A stretch of DNA of 64,000 nucleotides from Siphonodentalium dalli. Lineage: Eukaryota; Mollusca; Scaphopoda; Gadilida; Siphonodentaliidae. Positions 13,292 to 23,571 of the stretch are shown piece by piece. The stretch spans positions 120,781,989 through 120,845,988 of the forward strand of contig CP136068.1 in NCBI GenBank assembly GCA_032622095.1, read 5' to 3'. A model generated the notes under the pieces. It did not search any database, was not told the DNA's origin, and saw nothing but the letters and a program-made list of their open reading frames with translations. Within the stretch, counting starts at the first letter, position 1; each line of letters begins with the position of its first letter. A program made the position numbers and the translations under genes.

Positions 13292-13435
13292 TGTTACGAA
13301 CGTTGTTTCGTATCTCGCGTATCTCCGATTTGACCGGAGCGTCCGTAATGTCCTCGTAGTTGATGATGAACATGATGATTTCACCGCTTTCATTTTTAAC
13401 AGGAGCGACAAGCACACTCGACAAGAACTTGCATC
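13292..13435 (-). CDS. erg: erg channel exon, second part of PAS domain
   Basis: This 144-nt exon has acceptor ctttattccag|GA and strong donor A|gtaagt, phase 1 at both ends. It continues the PAS domain exactly where the 56-kb exon stops: the split glycine codon gives NKNG-CKFLSSVLVAPVKNE, then SGEIIMFIINYEDITDAP. This matches the last two PAS beta strands of erg channels (family pattern VPVKNE..IMFI.NFE). The rest (VKSEIREIRNNVRN) starts the charged linker. It is separated from the first PAS exon by 42.4 kb of repeat-filled intron. A TTAA-flanked hairpin element begins 98 bp upstream of its acceptor. The frame is open throughout. Confidence 0.92.
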
Positions 13436-13533
13436 CTGGAATAAAGAGCGTTTGGTTTGAGTTCATGTGGCGGCTTAAAGGCACGCATTGACAGGGAATA
13501 AATGTACACACCCATCAATTGTAACCAAACAGT

Positions 13534-13796
13534 TTAACCCTTTCATGACGGGAGCTGCGCTGGTGCAGAATTAAGGACCCTGTGCCAGTGAATCCTCTTA
13601 TATATGCGAGTCTCCCATATGGAGCCTCGCATATATAAGAGAAAGCGCTGGATTACAAGGTCAAGGTAAATGTTGTTATGCCAATGCATTCTCGTATATA
13701 TGCGAGGCTCTCTATGGGAGACTCGCATATATAAGAGAATGCATTGGCACAGGGTTTTCGCACTATTTCAGGAAGCTCCAGTCATGAAAGGTTTAA
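13534..13796. mobile_element. TTAA-flanked MITE, CCCTTTCATGACG termini, two hairpin modules (loop subfamily 2)
   Basis: The left end TTAACCCTTTCATGACGG mirrors the right end (CCAGTCATGAAAGG-TTTAA). Two hairpin modules (about 13578-13646 and 13679-13751) face each other, with GTCTCCCATATGGAGCC at the hairpin tip. It lies 98 bp upstream of the acceptor of the second PAS exon, on the intron side. Confidence 0.85.
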
Positions 13797-13849
13797 ATGT
13801 TGAAAACTCAGGTCTAAATAACAAAACTAGGAAAATAAAACATTAATTT

Positions 13850-13945
13850 TTATATGTGTATGTGCTGTAAAAATAACTACTTTGAGCAAGATTATTCTCC
13901 ATTTCTATTTGATTACCCAACCGGAATGTTTCACATCACTTTAAG
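13850..13945 (+). repeat. dispersed repeat (partial copy)
   Basis: It matches one end of the repeat at 3210-3545 (TTCTCCATTTCTATTTGAT, then a TGTTTCACATCACTTTAA block). Confidence 0.55.
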
Positions 13946-14768
13946 CCGTCATCAAGTGAGTATAGATTTTCAGCATGAGACGCACATGTGGCATATTGAT
14001 ACAGATATATAGCTCTAAGTTCCTTTACTGCTTTAGTATGCAACCTCGTGTCGCGTCGCACGCATTTCGCGACCGTGACGCAGGCGGTTAATATCAATGA
14101 GCCCCGACAGAGACCTAAATTTTAGACGAACGAATGATTAGCACACTGGATCTCATAGCGCCCCCTGCTGAGAGGCGTAGCGATAATTCCATGCTCACTC
14201 GGAATAGAAACCCTTACTAATCCGTCAAGCAGCATGAATGACCGCGCACAAGCTATTAGTGCCAGATAAATCGATGTTACACCCCTATGTCTCGTTATAA
14301 TGTGCCAGTGTGGAACCATACTTGTAAATGCTATTCGATAGCCAAAACTATTCACCGTAAGTCAGAGTGGGCACCCTCAAACGCGGGGCAATAATCGAAC
14401 GGATCCTATTGCTATTATAATTACACATTATACGTTTTTGTTCCCTTCTCAATATCGATGCCTCATAGAATTGCGCGGGGATTAAGTTCTAAAAAAGTAT
14501 ATCGCGATACATCAGAATGTGCGCTGGAAACTAATCTGATAGCTAAACTTCCAACAGTCAATTATAATCGAATTTGAATGCGATGAATATATTTATGAAA
14601 CGTTAACGGAATACGAGACGAGAACGTGTGTATATGTCAGATTGTGAACTCAGTCATTTCAGGAAATGACTGTGGGCCATTTCGGGCGTTCACGAATTTC
14701 ATGTAATGACTGGAATAGTTTTATATTCTTTACGCTATCAACCTGATTTATTTAGTAAACTCGTGTAA

Positions 14769-15206
14769 TTAAAGGTACTCAATCCGACCAGATGGTCCCC
14801 GTATCATCAAGATACAACAGCAACAACATAACTTCAAAATACGTTTTGTTAATCAGAATCGATTAATTGCAATAAGATAATGCTAACCACTATCAACTAT
14901 GGTATCAAATTTCCCAAAACGTGTTATTTATCAACATACTATGCAACGAAATTTGGCGGTATTAACACTTGATTTTAGAGTTATCCATCTTCGTCCGAAT
15001 TTTGTCCGAGACCGTCGGTTTGACGACTCTTTTATTGGGCCACAAATAATTGCACATTTCGAGAAATAACAAACTTCAAAAATCGATATCTGATCACTCT
15101 GAGCTTTGATGGGTGGGTTCCTCGACTCGAATCCAATAATTTTTTTTACCCCCGAAGCAAAAGAAATAGTAATTTGGGAGCGTTAATTCGGATTGTGCAT
15201 CTTTAA
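14769..15206. mobile_element. TTAA-flanked AGGTACTC element (copy 2)
   Basis: The left end is TTAAAGGTACTCAATCCGAC. The right end is degenerate (ATTCGGATTGTGCATCTTTAA). The interior is collinear with copy 1, including the AAAATCGATATCTGATCACT block. Confidence 0.82.
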
Positions 15207-15337
15207 TGGCCTCTGAAATAAACCTCATCAATTCCGAGTTTACAGCTATAGGATTATCGCAGACTCATTTCCATGTTTCCGGACCTGAAGTTAGATTATG
15301 GCAAACCAAGACATCCACAGGACCAGGGTTTTGCTAA

Positions 15338-16110
15338 GGGTGGATACACACATGCATGTAATTTATGCATGTAAAATACATGTATTTTACATGGCCACAC
15401 CAATAATTGACAACATTAATCACCTGAGCGCGAGCGGTTCATTGTTTACAGACCAGACAAGTGAGTAGTGCTAATCGAAGTCAAATAGTCTTCTATCAGT
15501 ACATTTAAGGCCAGTCCAAAATATGTCTTCTCTTACGGATGCGGAAATTAGTCAAGTCTGTGTCATATCTGACATTTTATTAATGCACGAACACCAGAAG
15601 CCATACGTCTGGCATATACAGGCTTGATGTAGAGCATTTTCAACCATGATGCTTGTTTGGGGTCTCGAAAGCTTCAACTCGCTAAGAGACTTAGTTGAAT
15701 GTATCGGTCGGAATAATCTGGGCAAGAAGGTACAATATGATATGTTTTACTTAAATAGCTCAGAGTTAGCCACCCCCGCCTGGTAGCTTTCTGTGTCATA
15801 TATAGCCCCTGCATGCGTCGGGGAAATCCTAATCCACCACTGCTATAAATAAGAGAGGACTGGTAATTATTTAAATAGAAAGTCTACCATATGGGTTATC
15901 CCACGAACAATTATTTTAAGTGGCCTGGCGACTCGGTCCAAGATAACGGCTTATCTACATTCCGACTTAATTGGAACTAGAACTCAGTGCGTTCAACACG
16001 TAGGCAATGATTGGGTTGTCATTGGACACCTATTACATCGTCTTTATGATCCATGTAAAACGCAAAATACACGATAATTACATAGTTTACATGCATGTGT
16101 GTATCCACCC
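15338..16110. mobile_element. 773-bp Harbinger-like non-autonomous element with TAA duplication
   Basis: The terminal inverted repeats begin GGGTGGATACACACATGCAT and its inverse. Both ends are flanked by TAA, the usual 3-bp TWA/TNA target of PIF/Harbinger elements. The inside holds a short frame starting MSSLTDAEISQVCVISDILL (from about 15521) that stops after about 35 codons. I cannot assign it; it may be a remnant of an element-encoded protein. Confidence 0.75.
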
Positions 16111-16619
16111 TAAGGGAGACAATGGTGACATACCTACAAAGGACATGCTCGTAACGTTGATTGCTAATAATAACTCATATGATTGGACAATGGGCATTAC
16201 ATTTGTTCATTGCGCCAAACAATCATGCATGCCAGTATCTAAAGGAACCATAATTACGCAATGTTTGGGACAAACGTGAACCGGTCTAAACTCAACATTC
16301 TTATCGGAAGATGTCGTTTTCCGAGAATTGCTTGCAACTATAGAGTCACCTTAAACCCACAACACCACAGTCAACCTAACATCCCACCATACGTAAGGAA
16401 TGATATTACAGAAATTCAGCGATAACGCCATGCATAAAACACAACGTACCAATGCCGCCCTCCTGGTCTTGGCTGAACCCGACGGGCCTCATGACCAGGA
16501 CTGAGTCCACCCACAGTTTAAAAAAAAACAGAACAGGCACTTTTGTTTGGACAATGGGTACGTGAAAGATGATGCCACAAATAGGATGCGTTGTCTTCTT
16601 GGCAAATATTTTTTTTTTT

Positions 16620-17359
16620 TTAAAGGTATGGTCTAGTTATTTCCAAGTGGCATAATCTTTGCCAAATTTTATTGTTAATTGACTTTGACTACTGTGAACC
16701 ATTGAAGATTCAATTGTAAAAGACCATAGTTGCAGCATAAAAGTTCAACAATGTATTCCTTCTCTGTGACTCGACTGAACTTTTCTGCCATGTTTTCTTT
16801 CTATAAACAGACCGTCGTCGTTTTATTTAGAAAGATCTTGGCTATATTGCCATAAGCCAACTTTAACCCTTTATTCAACAGAACGGCCCTGTGCCAATGC
16901 ATTCTCTTATATATGCGAGTCGACCATAGGTCGCCTCGCATATATAAGAGAATGCATTGGCTTAACACATTAAAATTATAAAATTGTTAAATAATGTAAG
17001 AATAAATGGTAAAAAGTGTTAAAAAAAAGATTTTTTTAGGCCAATGCATTCTCTTATATATGCGAGGTGACCTATGGTCGACTCGCATATATAAGAGAAT
17101 GCATTGGCACAGGGCATAACTGTAACTATCACAATGTGGTCAAGGAGCCGGTTCCAATGATATCCATATTTGTATGGTTCTATTGAGACAGACCGAAGAT
17201 ATTTTAGGCTGTTAAAGCTTTATTTGACCGGTTTTGGCCGGATTGTTGGGTAAAGGGTTAACAATGAAGAATTAATTCTATAAACTTCACACTCTAAAAG
17301 TGCAAGTGACTATTTGGCAAACTTTATGTCATTTAAAAATAACCGGACTATGCCTTTAA
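16620..17359. mobile_element. TTAA-flanked AGGYATRGTC element, interrupted by a nested MITE
   Basis: The ends are TTAAAGGTATGGTCTAGTTA and the inverse TAACCGGACTATGCCTTTAA. The mirrored similarity extends about 45 bp inward, to TTTGCCAA. A second TTAA element (16863-17261) sits inside it. Confidence 0.75.
16863..17261. mobile_element. TTAA-flanked hairpin MITE nested in the 16620-17359 element
   Basis: TTAA flanks both ends. The right end TTGTTGGGTAAAGGG is typical of the CCCTTTACCCAACA family; the left end is mutated. Two hairpin modules (about 16891-16963 and 17039-17112) enclose an AT-rich spacer. The asymmetric right part includes CACAATGTGGTCAAGGAGCC. Confidence 0.85.
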
Positions 17360-17756
17360 AATTTAAGTGCTAGAGTCACATACAAGTTTGGACATTTAAG
17401 GAGCACGACCCCATCCATGGGCCGGTCAGATTGTCACCCATATGTAGCCAACAATGTTCAGTCTTGGAATTGCACAGCTATTCGTTAGACCTTCTTGTAT
17501 ATGTAAATAGTGTTATATAATTTGGGTCTAATGTTTCAATGAATAATTCTCCCAGCCAGTTAACAAATGTAAATCGGAATGGCCTATTATTGATTTGCAG
17601 GGATGTACAAGTAACTTAGACGACAGATAAATAAAAGTACAAAAGGAGTCATATTTATTGCGTGATAAGATAAGAAGTTCAACAACCGATTGTTGAACAT
17701 ATTTTCTGGACATTTCCTATGGGATAACTACTCATCTGTGATGCTTTAGTATAGAA

Positions 17757-17825
17757 AGGGGCATCATGTTAGACTGCAAAGGGATATCATGTTAGACTGC
17801 AAAGGGATATCATGTTGGACTGCAA
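17757..17825 (+). repeat. three-copy 23-bp tandem repeat
   Basis: The unit GACTGCAAAGGGATATCATG (plus TTA) is repeated about three times, directly left of the TTAA element at 17842. Confidence 0.75.
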
Positions 17826-17841
17826 TATACGGTTCATATAA

Positions 17842-18130
17842 TTAACCCTTTACCCAACAAACCGGCCAAAAGCGGCCAAATAAAGCTGCAACAGCCTAAA
17901 TTATCTTGGGTCTATCTCAATAAAACCATACAAATATGGATATCATTGGAACCGGCTCATTGACCACAATGTGATGGTTACAGTTATGCCCTGTGCCAAT
18001 GCATTCTCTTATATATGCGAGTCGACCATAGGTCGCCTCGCATATATAAGAGAATGCATTGGCCTATGGTCGACTCGCATATATAAGAGAATGCATTGGC
18101 ACAGGGCCCTTCTGTTGGGTAAAGGGTTAA
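17842..18130. mobile_element. TTAA-flanked hairpin MITE, inverted and internally shortened
   Basis: The ends are TTAACCCTTTACCCAACA and its inverse TGTTGGGTAAAGGGTTAA. The element is in the opposite orientation to the copies at 16863 and 38934. The AT-rich spacer is lost: one complete hairpin (from about 17994) is fused to half of the second, leaving three stem strands in a row. Confidence 0.85.
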
Positions 18131-18228
18131 CAGATCATGCAGCTGATTTTCGCACCCAGTTCACGACAACTCTCGCAATAAGTAACTCTGCCATTATCAA
18201 ACAACTTCCCTCTCAAATAAGTTTGGAC

Positions 18229-18996
18229 TTAAAGGTACTCAATCCGAATTAACGATCGCAAATTACTATTTCCGTGGCTTCGGGGGTAACAAATATTTGA
18301 TTCGAGTCGAGGAACCCACACATCAAAGCTCAGAGTGATCAGATATTGATTTTTGAAGTTTGTTATTTCTCGAGATGTGTACTAATAATTGTCACAGAAA
18401 CACTTATTCAAACGGACGAAGGTGGATAAGTCTTAAATCAAGTGGTAATTATAACGCAATTTTGACCGAGACCATCCTTTTGACGGCTTGTTTCTGGGCC
18501 ACAAACAATAGAAATAACAAAACTTCAAAAATTGATATATGATCACCCTGAGCGTTGATGGGTAGGTTCCTCGACTCGAATCAAATAGTTTCTACCCCCG
18601 AAGCCAAAGAAATAGTAATCGTGTTATTACTTGGTCATTTAATAATATATATAAATGTTCTTATGTTTTTATTCTTGTTATCAGCGAAATAAATAATTAT
18701 CAGTACTACCAAACTATCCAATCTATCTCCCGACAACCCTTTATCTTAGGGAGAGAGAGAGAGAGAGATAGAGAGAGAGAGGGGGAGAAAGAGGGAGAGA
18801 GAAAGCAAGCAAAACGACACCAAAGAAAACAACTTAATAAGACATAATATTATCCCTTGGACCGAGTTGGCCCGGGCGAGCTGGCTCGGGGCGAGCTGGC
18901 CCAGGTCGACTGGGGCGAGTGGGCCCTGGGGCGAGCTGGCCCGTTTCCAAAAGAAATAGTAATTTATGAGGGTCTGATCGGATTGAGTATCTTTAA
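18229..18996. mobile_element. TTAA-flanked AGGTACTC element (copy 3) with a 330-bp insertion
   Basis: The left end is TTAAAGGTACTCAATCCGAA and the right end ATTGAGTATCTTTAA. The interior matches the other copies except for an insertion at 18620-18949. Confidence 0.8.
18620..18949. mobile_element. 330-bp insertion flanked by a 14-bp direct repeat
   Basis: AAAGAAATAGTAAT occurs at 18606-18619 and again at 18950-18963, as expected for a target duplication. The insert holds a (GA)n tract (18750-18800) and a GC-rich tandem part made of GGGCGAGCTGGCCC-like units (18855-18945). The 14-bp duplication suggests retroposition, but no poly-A tail is clear. Confidence 0.55.
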
Positions 18997-20752
18997 GTAC
19001 TTGTTTCTAAACATTCCCTACAAATTAATCAGTCTAGTAATAACTAGACCAAGGTTTCCTTACAGTCAACTCTCAGTTGAAAGTAATGAAAATTAGGTCT
19101 GGTTTTAATAAGACTGCAAATTAATAGGCATACTTCTGCATTTGAAGTGTTTGTTTTGTTTGTCTATCTTCTGTTTATACAGATAAATATAATAGACCAT
19201 TCCAATGTACACCTTTGTATCTGATGTGAGAATCCATTTAGTGAAGAAAAATGTTAAGATTGGCAGATAAGATACGATTAGTGTGAACGGATCAGACAGG
19301 CGATGACTCCCTGCGTTATGTTTGCAACTAATAAGAAACAAAAATAGTGCTGAACCGATTAAGCCGACCTTGGTCAAAGATCAAAGAAGCTTGTCGTGAT
19401 TAATCACACGCGGCGGGATACATGACAGAATTAGACACGCTGATATGTTCCGTTCCGAGGTTCACAGGATGGCAAGCATCACAACCAGGAGACCCGTTTC
19501 CGGTTTGTGTTCGGCTCGTTAGGCAGATTGTGTTGTTCCTGTATAAGCCGTCTGCTTCCGAGCGCCGACTCACGTAGCAAGACCAGTAACTGCACGACAG
19601 TTAGCACACAATCGACAAGTAACGGTTGCTTGGATTCACTTTGTCATGTTGGTTTTCACCTCGTTGTGGGATTTCATAACTATATCAAGGCACTGTTTAG
19701 TGGTCGAGACACCTAATTAGGCGCTGATGATTAAACAAGAGCGGAACTAAACAAGAGCCAAATTTCGCGCTTTATAGTGTTGGTTCTTCCTTTGGTTCTT
19801 TAGTGTAGTCAGATTATTATCATTAGCGCGCGCCGCTTGTTTTCTGTTCTGCAATTTCTTGATAGCCGTGATCCCATGGGCATTTTATTTGTAGATAATT
19901 GTTTTTTCCGGTTTAAAAGTCGAACTGCGCAACCAGGAGGCCGAGTCCGGTAACAGGTGTAGTTGGGAATTTCAATTTCGTTTATTGTTCTTTACATTAT
20001 TATGCCAATAATGTTGATTTTTGGTTTGTGACAAGCTGTGTCAATTACCAATAAAAGAAATTTAAAAGATAATTTTTAAGTCTTATATTTCAACTTTTAT
20101 AGATAATTTTCGTTCTGCAGCCCACTGATGGTTGTGGTCGGAGACAGCCGAGTCGGCCGCCAGTTCGTTAATTAGGTACTGGTTTATTTTAACGGAATTC
20201 TGAGTTGGTCATTCGCGAAACCAATATATTTTATATTCTATAATTACAAGCACGGGTATATAATATATGATCTTGAGCGCGTTACCATTTCTGACTATGG
20301 TTTTCACGTTTTAAATGGAAGCGGAAATTATGTGGCGGATAGAAGTGGACAAGAATTGTGATTGACGCCGTCTTCCTTCCAACGCCACAACTCTAGGACG
20401 GTAGCAACGCGCTTTGTTGTTCAGACAACGCACTTTATTTTTCAGAAAACATGTTTTGGAACAAATTAAATTTAGGTTCACACACACAGTTTGCAACCAA
20501 TACACGTGTAGGTCTGTGAAGAACCATCAGTTTTTGCAGAGAACCAAATGGCTATATGTGGAGAATCACAACCGTCGGATAATATTAACAGTGTAGATGC
20601 GGTATACTACTCGCCAACAACTGAAGTCTTGTCCATCAACGGCACGACAGGGACCAGCCTAGAAGTTTAAAATTGGGAGAAGTCACTTCTCACTGTTTAG
20701 TTATTAGGGAGAAATAAACTGCTATCAGGGAGAAGTAACAATGTCTGAAGTT

Positions 20753-21249
20753 GCAAACAGCATTAAAACAAATGAAAAATGACAAGTCACCAGGGGTTGA
20801 TGGTTACAATACCGAGTTCTATAATTTTTTCTGGAAGGACATCTCAAACTTTGTACTTAATTCAATTAATGAAGCATATGGGAAAGAAGAAATGTCAATT
20901 GCCCAACGTCAGGGAATGATAACATGCCTACCAAAACCATGGAAAGATAAATCATATATCAAAAATGTAAGACCTATCACTCTATTAAATGTGGATTATA
21001 AATTAGCAGCCTCTACGATAGCTAATAGATTAAAAACACAAATTGGAGAAATGATAAGTGACACTCAAAAAGGTTTTTTTAAAGGTCGCTATATTGGGGA
21101 ATGCACACGTATTACTTATGACTTCCTACTAGAATGCGAAGAAAAACGAATACCTGGTTTGATGCTCCTTCTGGATTACGAAAAAGCATTCGATTCAATA
21201 AATTGGGATTTTATACAAAAAACACTAGATTTTTTTGGTTTTGGTGACA
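20753..21249 (+). pseudogene. L1/Tx1-like reverse transcriptase, N-terminal fragment
   Basis: The frame contains NDKSPGVDGYNTEFY, then RPITLLNVDYKLAA, QKGFFKGRYI and LLLDYEKAFDSINW. These are the usual RT blocks up to motif A of L1-clade ORF2. It breaks just after FIQKTLDFFGFG, before motifs B and C, so the YxDD catalytic motif is absent. It opens without its own start, at the LINE's 5' truncation point. Confidence 0.88.
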
Positions 21250-22470
21250 GATAACACTCTTAAGGAAATGCAAGGCTTGTTATTTAAATTTTTATGGAAT
21301 GGAAAAAGAGACCGAATAAAAAGAGATATAATGATTCAAAACACAACAGAAGGGGGACTCAAAATTCCAGACCTTATATGCTTTTCAAAATCATTAAAGG
21401 TTACATGGCTGAAAACATTTCTGGACCCTCTTAACTTCTCAGAGTGGAAATTGATACTACTCGATAAGACTCACAAATACGGTGGAGCAGCAATGCTCAA
21501 CATGAATAAAGGCAGCTTAACACGCTTAGCAACAAATTTCAACCCTTTCTGGAAAGAAGTAATATCTACATATGCCCTGTTATCTCAAGAGCCCAAATCA
21601 GCCGAGAACTATATGAGCCAACCAATCTTTCATAATCTCCATATTAAGATACAACATCAGGCCTTGTTCATTAATGATATCTTAAAACAGGATGGCACTT
21701 TTATGAATAGTAGAGACATTCAGAACATGTACGGACTGAAGGTCAATTACCTAACTCTTCAAGGGGTGATAACCTCAATACCTTCATTGTGGGGAAAAAA
21801 TGTGAACTGCAAATTAAATGATATTAAAAATACTAAACTTTTACAAGATATTCGACAAGTAGAAACACTGAACAAATATCTATACTGGAAATATATTAAT
21901 ACCATTGTAACAAGCAAGCCATGCGGGCAATTTGGATGGAGCAGAAAGTTAAATCTAGACCGGGTGAAATATACCAAAGACCATTTAAAATTACAAAAAA
22001 ATACAAAATTACAAGCCTTCCAATTCCAAATTAATCACAATATCATAGTTACAAATATATTTCTAGAAAAATGCAAAATTATAACATCTAACTTGTGTTC
22101 ATTTTGTGATAAAGAAATAGAGAGCACAGAACATCTACTAGTCAACTGTCCCGAAGTAAAACCATTATGGGAATTTTTTTCAAATATACTAAATCTGTAT
22201 TGTGATCTGGAGTACTCACTAAAAACGGAAGATATCATATTTGGAATTAAAACAATGACAAACCCTTTGCCGATAAACAATATCATATTATTGATAAAGC
22301 GTTACATATATGTAACCAGATGTATGAAAAAAGTCTTAAGCATTGAATCTGCATGTCATTTCTTAAAGCAAGAGTACCAAACAGAAACACTAGCAACCAA
22401 ATGGAATATGTCTTTGAATAGAACCATAGGGAAAAAATGGGACAGTGTCCTTACAGTTATGTCCTTATAG
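21235..22470 (+). pseudogene. L1/Tx1-like ORF2, C-terminal fragment
   Basis: This is a long open frame of about 411 codons, joined out of frame to the preceding RT fragment after a deletion. It begins in the region beyond the RT core (LFKFLWNGKRDRIKR, then EGGLKIPDL), which is typical of L1/Tx1 ORF2 C-termini. It ends with a Cys/His motif, CSFCDKEIESTEHLLVNCPE (C-x2-C...H-x4-C). The segment between the two fragments, including the catalytic Asp pair, is missing. The frame is otherwise intact, so the deletion was probably recent or happened at insertion. Confidence 0.85.
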
Positions 22471-22689
22471 TAAATTTATAAATAAAAAATAAACTTTCAA
22501 AAAAAAATAAAAAATAAAAAAAGAGAATAGAAAAAAAGGATTGCCAAAAAAGAGCTATCAAAAATAGAATCCACATAAAGCCAGAACTATACAAGACCCA
22601 TATCCTTCTCACCTAAACAGCATTATACAGTCGAAAACATTATCTCAGAAATGTATGGATATGTATATGTCCATATGTATTTGTATATA

Positions 22690-22697
22690 TATGTATA

Positions 22698-22745
<48 letters not shown>
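22690..22745. repeat. (TA)n microsatellite in LINE 3' region
   Basis: TA repeats with interspersed ATG/TG lie within the 3' untranslated part of the L1-like insertion. Open frames of Ile-Tyr here are artefacts. Confidence 0.9.
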
Positions 22746-22749
<4 letters not shown>

Positions 22750-23571
22750 TATATATATGTGCATGGATATGTGTATGTATGTATGTAAATGAGGGACACA
22801 CTTTTTAGTAGCTTCGTGACTGTAAAAAACGCAACAATGCCTTCCAACTGAACTAATTCCAACAACTTGGCATTGATTAGTAGTAATTATAAGAAACATA
22901 CATGTATATGATCCATATACCATTCAATTTCTTTTGCAGAAAATATATGTATGTTAATATTTGAATGTAAATTGTAACAAAAAAATGAATAAATTAAAAA
23001 AAAAAAAAAAACAATGTCTGAAGTTCAATTTACACCCTTTATGACCCAATAAGTATTATGCAACACAAGAGCCCATTTATAAAATATTTATAGTCAGAAA
23101 GGACACCATTATAATCAGTAAATATATTTTAAATATTCTGTTTGATATATGAGCGAGAAGTCACTTCTCCTGGGGACAAAATTAGGGAGAAGTGGTAAAT
23201 TTTAGGGAGAAGGTCTCTCCCAATTCGCCATCTAGGCTGGTCCCTGTGGCACGATATGAAGTATATTCCAGACATGATGGAAAGGTTAATCAATTCAGTA
23301 CTAGGACCAATGAGGTAATGATGACCGCGCTTTTGTAGTATCTTCGCAGGAATCGATCCTTCTCACACGTTTAGGTTCAAGACGGTCTTTATGGCTTCCT
23401 CTTATATCGCTGAACGACGTGACTTGAGACATTCACCTCTTGTTATGAGAAATAAAGACTCGATATATGTGTGAATGTTTCGATTTTTCCAATGGAGTAG
23501 TTGTAATAGTCATTTGGTTGGTATGATATCTTATTCAGATATTGCGGTCGTTGTAACACGCAGTATCTTAC

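Larger units (their letters stand above)
20753..23009 (+). mobile_element. 5'-truncated L1/Tx1-like LINE with 16-bp target duplication and poly-A
   Basis: AACAATGTCTGAAGTT occurs at 20737-20752 and again at 23010-23025, immediately after a poly-A tail (about 22996-23010). Between them lie reverse-transcriptase ORF2 remnants on the plus strand and a 3' region with a (TA)n tract. The copy is 5'-truncated in the reverse-transcriptase region and has an internal deletion. Both breaks prevent activity. Confidence 0.9.
20648..23246. mobile_element. hAT-like non-autonomous element with a LINE nested inside
   Basis: The terminal inverted repeats are CAGGGACCAGCCTAGA and TCTAGGCTGGTCCCTG. The flanks cGGCACGA and tGGCACGA give an 8-bp duplication with one mismatch, as expected for hAT elements. 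Sub-terminal GAGAAGTCACTTCTC motifs occur at both ends. Without the nested LINE (20753-23009 plus its duplication) the element is only about 330 bp and has no transposase. Confidence 0.82.
20401..23480 (+). repeat. dispersed repeat copy interrupted by the hAT-like element (second copy at 36055-36520)
   Basis: Sequence on both sides of the 20648-23246 insertion matches 36055-36520. After the insertion the match includes CGATCCTTCTCACACGTTTA and GGTTCAAGACGG. The 36-kb copy has no insertion and acts as an empty-site paralogue. Its class is unknown. Confidence 0.65.

Noticed and set aside
16893-17112. Regularly spaced palindromes that could suggest a CRISPR array
   Set aside because: Repeats are inverted pairs inside transposons in an animal genome, with no constant-length unique spacers.
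22645-22923. Open frame with Ile-Tyr repeats
   Set aside because: It is a translation of a (TA)n tract inside a LINE 3' region.
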